Below, piece after piece: positions 5,746-5,982 of a stretch of 5,982 bases of DNA. Each line of letters starts with the position of its first letter. Positions within the stretch are counted from its first letter, which is position 1. Source of the stretch: Candidatus Nanopelagicales bacterium (GTDB lineage: Bacteria; Actinomycetota; Actinomycetes; S36-B12); the NCBI GenBank assembly GCA_023264215.1, contig JALQSY010000113.1, positions 1-5,982 of the forward strand. The letters run 5' to 3'. A program made the translations under genes and the position numbers. The notes beneath the pieces are model-generated. The model did no database searches. It saw only the letters and a list, made by a program, of their open reading frames with translations, and was not told the origin of the DNA.

Positions 5746-5955
5746 CTACGTCGGCTGGCAGTCGCTGTCGATGATCTGCCGGACGTCATCGGCGGTCACC
5801 GACGGGCGACCGGTCCACGTGGCGACATCATCGAGGACCTTGCGCTCCTTGTCCGCGCGGGCCTCGGGCCCGACTACGGCCTCGGCCTCCATCCAGCGCC
5901 GCTTGGTCTCCCAGCCGAGCTCACGACGCCGCAGGGCCTGCTGCATCGACGCCAT
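5746..5955 (-). CDS. Small hypothetical protein, possibly 5'-truncated by the window edge
   Basis: I do not recognise this gene. From the ATG at 5955 it encodes 69 residues rich in charged amino acids: an N-terminal helical, strongly basic segment (ALRRRELGWETKRRWMEAEA, about 7-26), an acidic and basic middle part (ADKERKVLDDVATW), and a short C-terminal TADDVRQIIDSDCQPT. No membrane segment or signal peptide is visible. Nearly every codon ends in G or C, as in the firm genes nearby, which supports real coding. The frame stays open for nine more codons to the window end and no Shine-Dalgarno precedes the ATG, so the true start may lie outside and this may be the C-terminus of a larger protein. 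In those extra codons the third positions are less GC-rich, which slightly favours the 5955 start. It converges on the oxidoreductase gene, so it is not part of the amine operon. Confidence 0.55.
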   Translation of the reverse strand: MASMQQALRRRELGWETKRRWMEAEAVVGPEARADKERKVLDDVATWTGRPSVTADDVRQIIDSDCQPT

Positions 5956-5982
5956 CTGATCATCGGTGCAGTCAAGTCGCCA

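Noticed and set aside
1..5982. CRISPR array, tRNA or rRNA genes
   Set aside because: No regularly spaced direct repeats and no tRNA- or rRNA-like segments were seen; coding sequence occupies nearly all of the window outside the short intergenic regions.

Overview
The window is a compact, high-GC (strongly G/C at third codon positions) bacterial segment that looks like an amine-catabolism locus of an actinobacterium. The evidence is the codon use, GTG starts, a probable leaderless regulator transcript, and proteins resembling actinobacterial putrescine-utilisation sets. A Nocardioidaceae-type host such as Aeromicrobium or Nocardioides is a guess; nothing here is diagnostic at genus level.

Layout, left to right. 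Positions 1-126 are non-coding apart from a possible gene end in the first 20 bases; they hold two hairpin-forming inverted repeats in tandem (a 34-bp perfect palindrome at 27-60 and a 21-bp-stem hairpin at 65-126). A leftward gene for a gamma-aminobutyraldehyde-type aldehyde dehydrogenase follows (130-1575). A 175-bp divergent control region (1576-1750) carries candidate promoters in both directions and several short inverted or direct repeats. Then comes a rightward four-gene operon: an Lrp/AsnC regulator (1751-2239), a class III PLP aminotransferase (2236-3639), a flavin split-barrel (pyridoxamine-phosphate-oxidase-like) protein (3636-4301) and a DAO-family FAD oxidoreductase (4298-5668). 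All three junctions are 4-base NTGA overlaps, so translation is probably coupled. The operon ends in a very long perfect hairpin (27-bp stem, 5676-5738). A small unrecognised leftward gene (5746-5955, possibly entering from beyond the right edge) converges on it.

Proposed working: the aminotransferase moves an amino group from putrescine or a related omega-amine to a keto acid, giving 4-aminobutanal. The divergently encoded dehydrogenase oxidises this to GABA. The FAD oxidoreductase may oxidise the amine or a conjugate of it (compare PuuB, which acts on gamma-glutamylputrescine), but no glutamate-putrescine ligase is present in this window. The flavin split-barrel protein has no assigned job; cofactor handling or reduction of an intermediate are possibilities. 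The Lrp-type regulator, first gene of its operon and facing the dehydrogenase gene, is the likely local switch.

The genes are recognisable and intact, and I see no clear novel system. The least ordinary features are the long perfect hairpins bracketing the cluster, whose stems are lower in GC than the genes and share GTTG...CAAC ends, and the uncharacterised flavoprotein locked into the operon.
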